The translations under genes were made by a program, and so were the position numbers. A DNA stretch of 64,000 bases from Hydractinia symbiolongicarpus (lineage: Eukaryota; Cnidaria; Hydrozoa; Anthoathecata; Hydractiniidae): positions 31,285,828-31,349,827 of the forward strand of contig NC_079876.1 in NCBI RefSeq assembly GCF_029227915.1, read 5' to 3'. This document shows, piece by piece, positions 48,487 to 63,446 of the stretch. Each line of letters starts with the position of its first letter. Positions within the stretch are counted from its first letter, which is position 1. The notes beneath the pieces are model-generated. The model worked only from the letters and a program-made list of their open reading frames with translations, made no database searches and had not been told where the DNA came from.

Positions 48487-51400
48487 AATTCAGGCATCCT
48501 TACCTGATTTTTTCTGTACCCCACATGGCGTACCCAGATATTTGTACGCCCAGAACTGTAGGGGGATACAGAATAATGCAGGCATCCATACGTGATTTTT
48601 TCTGTACCCCCTATGGCGTTGCCAGATATTTGCACGTCCAGAACTGTAGGGGGTACAGAATAATTCAGGCATACATACCTGATTTTTTCTGTACTCCCTA
48701 TGGCGTTGCCAGATTTTGTACGCCTAGAACTGTAGGGGGTACAGAATAATTCAGGCATCCATACCTGATTTTTTCTGTACCCTCTATGGCGTTGCCAGAT
48801 ATTTATACGCCTAAAACAGTAGGGGGGTACAGGATAATTCAGGCATCCATACCTGATTTTTTCTGTACCCTCTATGGCGTTGCCAGATATTTGCACGCCC
48901 AGAACTGTAGGGGGGTACAGAATAATTCAGGCATTTATACCTGATTTTTTCTGTACCCCCTGTGGCGTTGCCAGATATTGTACGCCTAGAACTGTAGGGG
49001 GGTACAGAATAATTCAGGCATCCATACCTGATTTTTTCTGTACCCCCCATGGCGTACCCAGATATTTGTACGCCCAGAACTGTAGGGGGATACAGAATAA
49101 TTCAGGCATCCATACGTGACTTTTTCTGTACCCCCTATGGCGTTGCCAGATATTTGCACGCCCAGAACTGTAGGGGGTACAGAATAATTCAGGCATACAT
49201 ACCTGATTTTTTCTGTACTTCCTATGGCGTTGCCAGATATTGTACGCCTAGAACTGTAGGGGGGTACAGAATAATTCAGGCATTAATACCTGATTTTTTC
49301 TGTACCCTCTATGGCGTTGCCAGATATTTGCACGCTTAGAACTGTAGGGGGGTACAGAATAATTCAGGCATCCATACCTGATTTTTTCTGTACCCCCTAT
49401 GACGTTGCCAGATATTTGCACGCCAAGAACTGTAGGGGGTACAGAATAATTCAGGCATTCATACCTGATTTTTTCTGTACCCCCTATGGCGTTGCCAGAT
49501 ATTGTACGCCTAGAACTGTAGGGGGGTACAGAATAATTCAGGCATTAATACCTGATTTTTTCTGTACCCCCAATGGCGTTGCCAGATATTTATACGCCCA
49601 AAACAGTAGGGGGGTACAGGATAATTCAGGCATCCATACCTGATTTTTTCTGTACCCTTTATGGCGTTGCCAGATATTTGCACGCCCAGAACTGTAGGGG
49701 GTTACAGAATAATTCAGGCATTCATACCTGATTTTTTCTGTACTCCCTATGGCGTTGCCAGATATTGTACGCCTAGAACTGTAGGGGGGTACAGAATAAT
49801 TCCGGCATCCATACCTGATTTTTTCTGTACCCCCCATGGCGTACCCAGATATTTGCACGCCCAGAACTGTAGGGGGTACAGATTAATTCAGGCATTCATA
49901 CCTGATTTTTTCTGTACCCCCCATGGCGTACCCAGATATTTGTACGCCCAGAACTGTAGGGGGATACAGAATAATTCAGGCATCCATACGTGATTTTTTC
50001 TGTACCCCCTATGGCGTTGCCAGATATTTGCACGTCCAGAACTGTAGGGGGTACAGAATAATTCAGGCATACATACCTGATTTTTTCTGAACTCCCTATG
50101 GCGTTGCCAGATATTTGCACGCCCAGAACTGTAGGGGGTACAGAATAATTCAGGAATACATACCTGATTTTTTCTGTATCCCCTATGACGTTGCCAGATA
50201 TTTGCACGCCCAGAACTGTAGGGGTACAGAATAATTCAGGCATTCATACCTGATTTTTTCTGCACCCCCCATGGCGTACCCAGATATTTGTACGTCCAGA
50301 ACTGTAGGGGGTACAGAATAATTCAGGCATACATACCTGATTTTTTCTGTACCCCCTATCGCGTTGCCAGATAGTGTACGCCTAGAACTGTAGGGGGTAC
50401 AGAATAATTCAGGCATTAATACCTGACTTTTTCTGTACCCCCTATGGTGTTACCAGATATTTGTACGCCCAGAATTGTAGGGGGGTACAGGATAAGTCAG
50501 GCATGCATACCTGATTTTTTCTGCACCACCCATGGCGTACCCAGATATTTGTACGCCCAGAACTGTAGGGGGGTACAGAATAATTCAGGCATCCATACCT
50601 GATTTTTTCTGTACCCCCTTCGCCGTTGCCAGATACTTCTACGCCAAGAACTCTAAGGGTGTACAGAATAATTCAGGCATCCATACCTGATTTTTTCTGT
50701 AGCCCTCATGGCGTACCCGGATATTTGTACGCCCAGAACTGTGGGGGGGTACAGAATAATTCAGGCATCCATACCTGATATTTTCTGTACCCCCTATGGC
50801 GTTGTCAGATATTTGCACGCCCAGAACTGAAGGGGGGGTACAGAATAATTCAGGCATTCATACATGATTTTTTCTGTACCCCCTGTGGCGTTGCCTGATA
50901 TTGTACGCCTAGAACTGTAGGGGGGTACAGAATAATTCAGGCACCCATACCTGATTTTTTCTGTACCCCCCATGGCGTACCCAGATATTTGTACGCCCAG
51001 AACTGTAGGGGGGTACAGAATAATTCAGGCATTCATACCTGATTTTTTCTGTACCCCCTGTGGCGTTGCCAGATATTGTACGCCTAGAACTGTAGGGGGG
51101 TACAGAATAATTCAGGCATCCATACCTGATTTTTTCTGTACCCCCCTGTGGCGTTGCCAGATATTGTACGCCTAGAACTGTAGGGGGGTACAGAATAATT
51201 CAGGCATTAATACCTGATTTTTTCTGTACCCCCTGTGGCGTTGCCAGATATTGTACGCCTAGAACTGTAGGGGGGTACAGAATAATTCAGGCATCCATAC
51301 CTGATTTTTTCTGTCCCCCCTGTGGCGTTGCCAGATATTGTACGCCTAGAACTGTAGGGGGGTACAGAATAATTCAGGCTTCCATACCTGATTTTTTCTG

Positions 51401-54400
51401 TACCCCCCATGGCGTACCCAGATATTTGTACGCCCTGAACTGTAGGGGGGTACAGAATAATTCAGGCATCCATACGTGATTTTTTCTGTACGCCCTATGG
51501 CGTTGCCAGATATTTGCACGCCCAGAACTGTAGGGGGTACAGAATAATTCAGGCATACATACCTGATTTTTTCTGTACCCCCTATGGCGTTGCCAGATAT
51601 TGTACGCCTAGAACTGTAGGGGGGTACAGAATAATTCAGGCATTAATACCTGATTTTTTCTGTACCCTCTATGGCGTTGCCAGATATTTTTCACGCCCAG
51701 AACTGTAGGGGGGTACAGGATAATTCAGGCATCCATACCTGATTTTTTCTGCACCCCCCATGGCGTACCCAGATATTTGTACGCCCAGAACTGTAGGGGG
51801 GTACAGAATAATTCAGGCATCCATACCTGATTTTTTCTGTACCCCCTTCGCCGTTGCCAGATACTTCTACGCCAAGAACTCTAAGGGTGTACAGAAAAAT
51901 TCAGGCATCCATACCTGATTTTTTCTGTAGCCCTCATGGCGTACCCGGATATTTGTACGCCCAGAACTGTGGGGGGGTACAAAATAATTCAGGCATCCAT
52001 ACCTGATTTTTTCTGTACACCCTATGGCGTTGTCAGATATTTGCACGCCCAGAACTGAAGGGGGGGTACAGAATAATTCAGGCATTCATACATGATTTCT
52101 TCTGTACCCCCTGTGGCGTTGCCTGATATTGTACGCCTAGAACTGTAGGGGGGTACAGAATAATTCAGGCACCCATACCTGATTTTTTCTGTACCCCCCA
52201 TGGCGTACCCAGATATTTGTACGCCCAGAACTGTAGGGGGGTACAGAATAATTCAGGCATTCATACCTGATTTTTTCTGTACCCCCTGTGGCGTTGCCAG
52301 ATATTGTACGCCTAGAACTGTAGGGGGGTACAGAATAATTCAGGCATCCATACCTGATTTTTTCTGTACCCCCTGTGGCGTTGCCAGATATTGTACGCCT
52401 AGAACTGTAGGGGGGTACAGAATAATTCAGGCTTCCATACCTGATTTTTTCTGTACCCCCCATGGCGTACCCAGATATTTGTACGCCCTGAACTGTAGGG
52501 GGTACAGAATAATTCAGGCATCCATACGTGATTTTTTCTGTACGCCCTATGGCGTTGCCAGATATTTGCACGCCCAGAACTGTAGGGGGTACAGAATAAT
52601 TCAGGCATACGTACCTGATTTTTTCTGTACCCCCTATGGCGTTGCCAGATATTGTACGCCTAGAACTGTAGGGGGGTACAGAATTATTCAGGCATTAATA
52701 CCTGATTTTTTCTGTACCCTCTATGGCGTTGCCAGATATTTTTCACGCCCAGAACCGTAGGGGGGTACCGCATAATTCAGGCATTCTTACCTGATTTTTT
52801 CTGTACCACCTGTGGCGTTGCCAGATATTGTACGCCTAGAACTGTAGTGGAGTACAGAATAATTCAGGCATCCATACCTGATTTTTTCTGTACCCCCCAT
52901 GGCGTACCAAGATATTTGTACGCCCAGAACTGGGGGTACAGAATAATTCAGGCAACCATACCTGATTTTTTCTGTACCCCCTATGGCGTTGCCAGATATT
53001 TGCACGTCCAGAACTGTAGGGGGTACAGAATAATTCAGGCATTCATACCTGATTTTTTCTGTACCCCCTATGGCATTGCCAGATATTGTACGCCTAGAAC
53101 TGTAGGGGGGTACAGAACAATTCAGGCATTAATACCTGATTTTTTCTGTACCCCCTATGACGTTGCCAGACATTTATACGCCCAAAACTGTAGGGGGTAC
53201 AGAATAATTCAGGCATCCATACCTGATTTTTTCTGTACCCCTATGGCGTTGCCGGATAGTGTACGCCTAGAACTGTAGGGGGATACAGAATAATTCAGGC
53301 ATTAATACCTGACTTTTTCTGTACCCCCTATGGCGTTACCAGATGTTTGTACGCCCAGAACTGTAAGGAGGTACAGAATAATTCACGCATCCATACCTGA
53401 TTTTTTCTGTACCCCCATGGCGTACCCAGATATTTGTACGCCCAGAACTGTAGGGGGGTACAGAATAATTCAGGCATCCATACCTGATTTTTTCTGTACC
53501 CCCTATGACGTTGCCAGATAGTTGCACGCCCAGAACTGTAGGGGGTACAGAATAATTCAGGCATTCATACCTGATTTTTTCTGTACCACCTATGGCGTTG
53601 CCAGATGTTGTACGCCTAGAACTGTAGGGGGGTACAGAATAATACAGGCATTAATACCTGACTTTTTCTGTACCCCATATGGCGTTGCCAGATATTTATA
53701 CGCCCAAAACAGTAGGGGGGTACAGGATAATTCAGGCATCCATACCTGATTTTTTCTGTACCCTCTATGGCGTTGCCAGATATTTGCACGCCAAGAACTG
53801 TAGGGGGGTACAGAATATTTCAGGCATTCATACCTGATTTTTTCTGTACCCCCTGTGGCGTTGCCAGATATTGTACGCCTAGAACTGTAGGGGGGTACAG
53901 AATAATTCAGGCATCCATACATGATTTTTTCTGTACCCCCCATGGCGTACCCAGATATTTGTACGCCCAGAACTGTAAGGGGATGCAGAATAATTCAGGC
54001 ATCCATACGTGATTTTTTCTGTACCCCCTATGGCGTTGCCAGATATTTGCACGTCCAGAACTGTAGGGGGTACAGAATAATTCAGGCATGCATACCTGAT
54101 TTTTTCTGTACTCCCTATGGCGTTGCCAGATATTGTACGCCTAGAACTGTAGGGGGGTACAGAATAATTCAGGCATCCATACCTGATTTTTTCTGTACCC
54201 TCTATGGCGTTGCCAGATATTTGCACGCCCAGAACTGTAGGGGGTACAGAATAATTCAGGCATTCATACCTGATTTTTTCTGTACCCCCTGTGGCGTTGC
54301 CAGACATTGTACGCCTAGAACTGTAGGGGGGGTACAGAATAATTCCGGCATCCATACTTGATTTTTTCTGTACCCCCCATGGCGTACCCAGATATTTGTA

Positions 54401-57374
54401 CGCCCAGAACTGTAGGGGGGTACAGAATGATTCAGGCATCCATACCTGATTTTTTCTGTACCCCCTTCGCCGTTGCCAGATACTTCTACGCCAAGAACTG
54501 TAAGGGTGTACAGAATAATTTAGGCATCCATACCTGATTTTTTCTGTAGCCCCCATGGCGTACCCGGATATTTGTACGCCCAGAACTGTGGGGGGGGGGG
54601 TACAGAATATTCCAGGCATCCATACCTGATTTTTTCTGTACCCCCTATGGCGTTGCCAGATATTTGCACGCCCACAACTGTAGGGGGGTACAGAATAATT
54701 CAGGCATCCATACCTGATTTTTTCTGTACCCCCTATGACGTTGCCAGATATTTATACGCCTAAAACAGTAGGGGGGTACAGGATAATTCAGGCATCCATA
54801 CCTGATTTTTTCTGTACCCTCTATGGCGTTGCCAGATATTTGCACGCCCAGAACTGTAGGGGGGTACAGAATAATTCAGGCATTCATACCTGATTTTTTC
54901 TGTACCCCCTGTGGCGTTGCCAGATATTGTACGCCTAGAACTGTAGGGGGGTACAGAATAATTCAGGCATCCATACCTGATTTTTTCTGTACCCCCCATG
55001 GCGTACCCAGATATTTGTACGCCCAGAACTGTAGGGGGATACAGAATAATTCAGGCATCCATACGTGATTTTTTCTGTACCCTCTATGGCGTTGCCAGAT
55101 ATTTGCACGCCTAGAACTGTAGGGGGTACAGAATAATTCAAGCATACATACCTGATTTTTTCTGTACCCTCTTTGGCGTTGCCAGATATTTGCACGCCCA
55201 GAACTGTAGGGGGGTACAGAATAATTCAGGCATTCATACCTGATTTTTTCTGTACCCCCTGTGGCGTTGCCAGATATTGTACGCCTAGAACTGTAGGGGG
55301 GTACAGAATAATTCAGGCTTCCATACCTGATTTTTTCTGTACCCCCCATGGCGTACCCAGATATTTGTACGCCCTGAACTGTAGGGGGGTACAGAATAAT
55401 TCAGGCATCCATACGTGATTTTTTCTGTACGCCCTATGGCGTTGCCAGATATTTGCACGCCCAGAACTGTAGGGGGTACAGAATAATTCAGGCATACATA
55501 CCTGATTTTTTCTGTACCCCCTATGGCGTTGCCAGATATTGTACGCCTAGAACTGTAGGGGGGTACAGAATAATTCAGGCATTAATACCTGATTTTTTCT
55601 GTACCCTCTATGGCGTTGCCAGATATTTTTCACGCCCAGAACTGTAGGGGGGTACAGGATAATTCAGGCATCCATACCTGATTTTTTCTGGACCCCCCAT
55701 GGCGTACCCAGATATTTGTACGCCCAGAACTGTAGGGGGGTACAGAATAATTCAGGCATCCATACCTGATTTTTTCTGTACCCCCTTCGCCGTTGCCAGA
55801 TACTTCTACGCCAAAAACTCTAAGGGTGTACAGAAAAATTCAGGCATCCATACCTGATTTTTTCTGTAGCCCTCATGGCGTACCCGGATATTTGTACGCC
55901 CAGAACTGTGGGGGGGTACAAAATAATTCAGGCATCCATACCTGATTTTTTCTGTACACCCTATGGCGTTGTCAGATATTTGCACGCCCAGAACTGAAGG
56001 GGGGGTACAGAATAATTCAGGCATTCATACATGATTTCTTCTGTACCCCCTGTGGCGTTGCCTGATATTGTACGCCTAGAACTGTAGGGGGGTACAGAAT
56101 AATTCAGGCACCCATACCTGATTTTTTCTGTACCCCCCATGGCGTACCCAGATATTTGTACGCCCAGAACTGTAGGGGGGTACAGAATAATTCAGGCATT
56201 CATACCTGATTTTTTCTGTACCCCCTGTGGCGTTGCCAGATATTGTACGCCTAGAACTGTAGGGGGGTACAGAATAATTCAGGCATCCATACCTGATTTT
56301 TTCTGTACCCCCTGTGGCGTTGCCAGATATTGTACGCCTAGAACTGTAGGGGGGTACAGAATAATTCAGGCTTCCATACCTGATTTTTTCGGTACCCCCC
56401 ATGGCGTACCCAGATATTTGTACGCCCTGAACTGTAGGGGGTACAGAATAATTCAGGCATCCATACGTGATTTTTTCTGTACGCCCTATGGCGTTGCCAG
56501 ATATTTGCACGCCCAGAACTGTAGGGGGTACAGAATAATTCAGGCATACGTACCTGATTTTTTCTGTACCCCCTATGGCGTTGCCAGATATTGTACGCCT
56601 AGAACTGTAGGGGGGTACAGAATTATTCAGGCATTAATACCTGATTTTTTCTGTACCCTCTATGGCGTTGCCAGATATTTTTCACGCCCAGAACCGTAGG
56701 GGGGTACCGCATAATTCAGGCATTCTTACCTGATTTTTTCTGTACCACCTGTGGCGTTGCCAGATATTGTACGCCTAGAACTGTAGTGGAGTACAGAATA
56801 ATTCAGGCATCCATACCTGATTTTTTCTGTACCCCCCATGGCGTACCAAGATATTTGTACGCCCAGAACTGGGGGTACAGAATAATTCAGGCAACCATAC
56901 CTGATTTTTTCTGTACCCCCTATGGCGTTGCCAGATATTTGCACGTCCAGAACTGTAGGGGGTACAGAATAATTCAGGCATTCATACCTGATTTTTTCTG
57001 TACCCCCTATGGCATTGCCAGATATTGTACGCCTAGAACTGTAGGGGGGTACAGAACAATTCAGGCATTAATACCTGATTTTTTCTGTACCCCCTATGAC
57101 GTTGCCAGACATTTATACGCCCAAAACTGTAGGGGGTACAGAATAATTCAGGCATCCATACCTGATTTTTTCTGTACCCCTATGGCGTTGCCGGATAGTG
57201 TACGCCTAGAACTGTAGGGGGATACAGAATAATTCAGGCATTAATACCTGACTTTTTCTGTACCCCCTATGGCGTTACCAGATGTTTGTACGCCCAGAAC
57301 TGTAAGGAGGTACAGAATAATTCACGCATCCATACCTGATTTTTTCTGTACCCCCATGGCGTACCCAGATATTT

Positions 57375-58693
57375 GTACGCCCAGAACTGTAGGGGGGTAC
57401 AGAATAATTCAGGCATCCATACCTGATTTTTTCTGTACCCCCTATGACGTTGCCAGATAGTTGCACGCCCAGAACTGTAGGGGGTACAGAATAATTCAGG
57501 CATTCATACCTGATTTTTTCTGTACCACCTATGGCGTTGCCAGATGTTGTACGCCTAGAACTGTAGGGGGGTACAGAATAATACAGGCATTAATACCTGA
57601 CTTTTTCTGTACCCCATATGGCGTTGCCAGATATTTATACGCCCAAAACAGTAGGGGGGTACAGGATAATTCAGGCATCCATACCTGATTTTTTCTGTAC
57701 CCTCTATGGCGTTGCCAGATATTTGCACGCCAAGAACTGTAGGGGGGTACAGAATATTTCAGGCATTCATACCTGATTTTTTCTGTACCCCCTGTGGCGT
57801 TGCCAGATATTGTACGCCTAGAACTGTAGGGGGGTACAGAATAATTCAGGCATCCATACATGATTTTTTCTGTACCCCCCATGGCGTACCCAGATATTTG
57901 TACGCCCAGAACTGTAAGGGGATGCAGAATAATTCAGGCATCCATACGTGATTTTTTCTGTACCCCCTATGGCGTTGCCAGATATTTGCACGTCCAGAAC
58001 TGTAGGGGGTACAGAATAATTCAGGCATGCATACCTGATTTTTTCTGTACTCCCTATGGCGTTGCCAGATATTGTACGCCTAGAACTGTAGGGGGGTACA
58101 GAATAATTCAGGCATCCATACCTGATTTTTTCTGTACCCTCTATGGCGTTGCCAGATATTCGCACGCCCAGAACTGTAGGGGGTACAGAATAATTCAGGC
58201 ATTCATACCTGATTTTTTCTGTACCCCCTGTGGCGTTGCCAGACATTGTACGCCTAGAACTGTAGGGGGGTACAGAATAATTCCGGCATCCATACTTGAT
58301 TTTTTCTGTACCCCCCATGGCGTACCCAGATATTTGTACGCCCAGAACTGTAGGGGGGTACAGAATGATTCAGGCATCCATACCTGATTTTTTCTGTACC
58401 CCCTTCGCCGTTGCCAGATACTTCTACGCCAAGAACTGTAAGGGTGTACAGAATAATTTAGGCATCCATACCTGATTTTTTCTGTAGCCCCCATGGCGTA
58501 CCCGGATATTTGTACGCCCAGAATTGTGGGGGGGGGGGGGTACAGAATATTCCAGGCATCCATACCTGATTTTTTCTGTACCCCCTATGGCGTTGCCAGA
58601 TATTTGCACGCCCACAACTGTAGGGGGGTACAGAATAATTCAGGCATCCATACCTGATTTTTTCTGTACCCCCTATGACGTTGCCAGATATTT
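57375..58693 (+). repeat. 1319-bp (15-monomer) tandem duplication, unit 1, only in large copy 2
   Basis: The unit repeats at 58694 with an offset of 1319 before the G-run and 1318 after it. It contains the E-F cassette with a 13-G run (58528-58540) and the GAATTGTGGG substitution that separates it from copy 1 (GAACTGTGGG at 17085). Copy 1 has only one such unit, at 15941-17259. Confidence 0.87.
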
Positions 58694-58764
58694 GTACGCC
58701 CAGAACTGTAGGGGGGTACAGAATAATTCAGGCATCCATACCTGATTTTTTCTGTACCCCCTAT
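58677..58764 (+). repeat. Chimeric monomer D/C at the 1319-bp duplication junction
   Basis: The first 17 bases (GACGTTGCCAGATATTT) are type D, as in the unduplicated D monomer at 59995. From 58694 on it reads GTACGCCCAGAACTGTAGG, which is type C, as at 57375. The switch falls in CCAGATATTT, shared by both types. The monomer keeps a normal length of 88 bp, so the exchange was in register. Confidence 0.88.
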
Positions 58765-60011
58765 GACGTTGCCAGATAGTTGCACGCCCAGAACTGTAGG
58801 GGGTACAGAATAATTCAGGCATTCATACCTGATTTTTTCTGTACCACCTATGGCGTTGCCAGATGTTGTACGCCTAGAACTGTAGGGGGGTACAGAATAA
58901 TACAGGCATTAATACCTGACTTTTTCTGTACCCCATATGGCGTTGCCAGATATTTATACGCCCAAAACAGTAGGGGGGTACAGGATAATTCAGGCATCCA
59001 TACCTGATTTTTTCTGTACCCTCTATGGCGTTGCCAGATATTTGCACGCCAAGAACTGTAGGGGGGTACAGAATATTTCAGGCATTCATACCTGATTTTT
59101 TCTGTACCCCCTGTGGCGTTGCCAGATATTGTACGCCTAGAACTGTAGGGGGGTACAGAATAATTCAGGCATCCATACATGATTTTTTCTGTACCCCCCA
59201 TGGCGTACCCAGATATTTGTACGCCCAGAACTGTAAGGGGATGCAGAATAATTCAGGCATCCATACGTGATTTTTTCTGTACCCCCTATGGCGTTGCCAG
59301 ATATTTGCACGTCCAGAACTGTAGGGGGTACAGAATAATTCAGGCATGCATACCTGATTTTTTCTGTACTCCCTATGGCGTTGCCAGATATTGTACGCCT
59401 AGAACTGTAGGGGGGTACAGAATAATTCAGGCATCCATACCTGATTTTTTCTGTACCCTCTATGGCGTTGCCAGATATTCGCACGCCCAGAACTGTAGGG
59501 GGTACAGAATAATTCAGGCATTCATACCTGATTTTTTCTGTACCCCCTGTGGCGTTGCCAGACATTGTACGCCTAGAACTGTAGGGGGGTACAGAATAAT
59601 TCCGGCATCCATACTTGATTTTTTCTGTACCCCCCATGGCGTACCCAGATATTTGTACGCCCAGAACTGTAGGGGGGTACAGAATGATTCAGGCATCCAT
59701 ACCTGATTTTTTCTGTACCCCCTTCGCCGTTGCCAGATACTTCTACGCCAAGAACTGTAAGGGTGTACAGAATAATTTAGGCATCCATACCTGATTTTTT
59801 CTGTAGCCCCCATGGCGTACCCGGATATTTGTACGCCCAGAATTGTGGGGGGGGGGGGTACAGAATATTCCAGGCATCCATACCTGATTTTTTCTGTACC
59901 CCCTATGGCGTTGCCAGATATTTGCACGCCCACAACTGTAGGGGGGTACAGAATAATTCAGGCATCCATACCTGATTTTTTCTGTACCCCCTATGACGTT
60001 GCCAGATATTT
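58694..60011 (+). repeat. 1319-bp tandem duplication, unit 2
   Basis: This is the second unit. It shares the GAATTGTGGG substitution with unit 1, so that mutation came before the duplication. The G-run is 12 here (59847-59858) against 13 in unit 1, so the run has already changed since the event. Confidence 0.87.
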
Positions 60012-60510
60012 ATACGCCTAAAACAGTAGGGGGGTACAGGATAATTCAGGCATCCATACCTGATTTTTTCTGTACCCTCTATGGCGTTGCCAGATATTTG
60101 CACGCCCAGAACTGTAGGGGGGTACAGAATAATTCAGGCATTCATACCTGATTTTTTCTGTACCCCCTGTGGCGTTGCCAGATATTGTACGCCTAGAACT
60201 GTAGGGGGGTACAGAATAATTCAGGCATCCATACCTGATTTTTTCTGTACCCCCCATGGCGTACCCAGATATTTGTACGCCCAGAACTGTAGGGGGATAC
60301 AGAATAATTCAGGCATCCATACGTGATTTTTTCTGTACCCTCTATGGCGTTGCCAGATATTTGCACGCCTAGAACTGTAGGGGGTACAGAATAATTCAAG
60401 CATACATACCTGATTTTTTCTGTACCCTCTTTGGCGTTGCCAGATATTTGCACGCCCAGAACTGTAGGGGGGTACAGAATAATTCAGGCATTCATACCTG
60501 ATTTTTTCTG

Positions 60511-60530
60511 TACCCCCTGTGGCGTACCCA
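60511..60530 (+). repeat. Junction of a single-monomer deletion relative to copy 1
   Basis: The sequence reads CCCCCTGTGGCGTACCC. In copy 1, CCCCCTGTGGCG at 17761 leads into type B (TTGCC), and the type C start GGCGTACCC follows one monomer later. Here the B monomer is missing and the offset between copies drops by 87 bp. The breakpoint is inside the shared GGCGT. Confidence 0.85.
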
Positions 60531-63446
60531 GATATTTGTACGCCCAGAACTGAAGGGGGGTACAGAATAATTCAGGCATCCATACCTGTTTTTTCTGTAC
60601 CCCCTTCGCCGTTGCCAGATACTTCTACGCCAAGAACTGTAAGGGTGTACAGAATAATTCAGGCATCTATACCTGATTTTTTCTGTAGCCCCCATGGCGT
60701 ACCCGGATATTTGTACGCCCAGAACTGTGGGGGGGGGGTACAGAATATTTCAGGCATCCATACCTGATTTTTTCTGTGCCCCCTATGGCGTTGCCAGATA
60801 TTTGCACGCCCAGTACTGTAGGGGGTACAGAATAATTCAGGCATTCATACCTGATTTTTTCTGTACCCCCTATGGCGTTCCCAGATATTGTACGCCTAGA
60901 ACTGTAGGGGGGTACAGAATAATTCAGGCATTAATACCTGATTTTTTCTGTACCCCCTATGACGTTGCCAGACATTTATACGCCCAAAACTGTAGGGGGG
61001 TACAGAATAATTTAGGCATCCATACCTGATTTTTTCTGTACCCTCTACGGCGTTGCCAGATATTTGCACGCCCAGAACTGTAGGCGGGTACAGAATAATT
61101 CAGGCATTCATACCTGATTTTTTCTGTACCCCCTGTGGCGTTGCCAGATATTGTCGCCTAGAACTGTAGGGGGGTACAGAATAATTCAGGCATCCATACC
61201 TGATTTTTTCTGTACCCCCCATGGCGTACCCAGATGTTTGTACGCCCAGAACTGTAGGGGGATACAGAATAATTCAGGCATCCATACCTGATTTTTTCTG
61301 TACCTCCTATGGCGTTGCCAGATATTTGCACGCCCAGAACTGTAGGGGGTACAGAATAATTCAGGCATACATACCTGATTTTTTCTGTACCCCCTATGGC
61401 GTTGCCAGATATTTGCACGCCCAGAACTGTAGGGGGTACAGAATAATTCAGGCATTCATACCTGATTTTTTCTGTACCCCCAAAGGCGTTGCCAGCTATT
61501 GTACGCCTAGAACTGTAGGGAGGGTACAGAATAATTCAAGCATTAATACCTGATTTTTTCTGTACCCCCTATCGCGTTGCCAGATATTTGCACGCCCAGA
61601 ACTGTAGGGGGTACAGAATAATTCAGGCATTCATACCTGATTTTTTCTGTACCCCCTATGGCGTTGCCAGATATTTGCACGCCCAGAACTGTAGGGGGTA
61701 CAGAATAATTCAGGCATACATACCTGTTTTTTTCTGTACCCCCTATGGCGTTGCCAGATATTTGCACGCCCAGAACTGTAGGGGGTACAGAATAATTCAG
61801 GCATTCATACCTGATTTTTTCTGTACCCCCTATCGCGTTGCCAGATATTGTACGCCTAGAACTGTAGGGGGGTACAGAATAATTCAGGCATTAATACCTG
61901 ATTTTTTCTGTACCCCCTATGACGTTGCCAGACATTTATACGCCCAAAACTGCAGGGGGGTAGAGAATAATTCAGACATCCATACCTGATTTTTTCTGTA
62001 CCCTCTATGGCTTTGCCAGATATTTACACGCCCAGAACTGTAGGGGGGTACAGAATAATTCAGGCATTAATACCTGATTTTTTCTGTACCCCCTATGGCG
62101 TTGCCAGATAATTATACGCCCAAAACAGTAGGGGGGTACAGGATAATTCAGGCATCCATACCTGATTTTTTCTGTACCCTCCATGGCGTTGCCAGATATT
62201 TGCACGCCCAGAACTGAAGGGGGGGTACAGAATAATTCAGGCATTCATACATGATTTTTTCTGTACCCCCTGTGGCGTTGCCAGATATTGTACGCCTAGA
62301 ACTGTAGGGGGGTACAGAATAATTCAGGCATCCATACCTGATTTTTTCTGTACCCCCCATGGCGTACCCAGATATTTGTACGCCCAGAACTGTAGGGGGG
62401 TACAGAATAATTCAGGCATCCATACGTGATTTCTTCTGTACCCCCTTTCCCGTTGCCAGATACTTCTACGCCAAGAACTGCAAGGGGGTACAGAATAATT
62501 CAGGCATTCATACCTGATTTTTTCTGTACCCCCTGTGGCGTTGCCAGATATTGTACGCCTAGAACTGTAGGGGGGTACAGAATAATTCAGGCATCCATAC
62601 CTGATTTTTTCTGTACCCCCCATGGCGTACCCAGATATTTGTACGCCCAGAACTGTAGGGGGGTACAGAATAATTCAGGCATCCATACCTGATTTTTTCT
62701 GTACCCCCTATGGCGTTGCCAGATATTTGCACGCCCAGAACTGTAGGAGGTACAGAATAATTCAGGCATTCATACCTGATTTTTTCTGTACCCCCTATGA
62801 CGTTGCCAGATAGTTGCACGCCCAGAACTGTAGGGGGTACAGAATAATTCAGGCATTCATACCTGATTTTTTCTGTACCACCTATGGCGTTGCCAGATGT
62901 TGTACGCCTAGAACTGTAGGGGGGTACAGAATAATACAGGCATTAATACCTGACTTTTTCTGTACCCCATATGGCGTTGCCAGATATTTATACGCCCAAA
63001 ACAGTAGGGGGGTACAGGATAATTCAGGCATCCATACCTGATTTTTTCTGTACCCCCTATGGCGTACCCAGATATTTGTACGCCCAGAACTGAAGGGGGG
63101 TACAGAATAATTCAGGCATCCATACCTGATTTTTTCTGTACCCCCTTCGCCGTTGCCAGATACTTCTACGCCAAGAACTGTAAGGGTGTACAGAATAATT
63201 CAGGCATCTATACCTGATTTTTTCTGTAGCCCCCATGGCGTACCCGGATATTTGTACGCCCAGAACTGTGGGGGGGGGTACAGAATATTTCAGGCATCCA
63301 TACCTGATTTTTTCTGTGCCCCCTATGGCGTTGCCAGATATTTGCACGCCCAGAACTGTAGGGGGTACAGAATAATTCAGGCATTCATACCTGATTTTTT
63401 CTGTACCCCCTATGGCGTTCCCAGATATTGTACGCCTAGAACTGTA

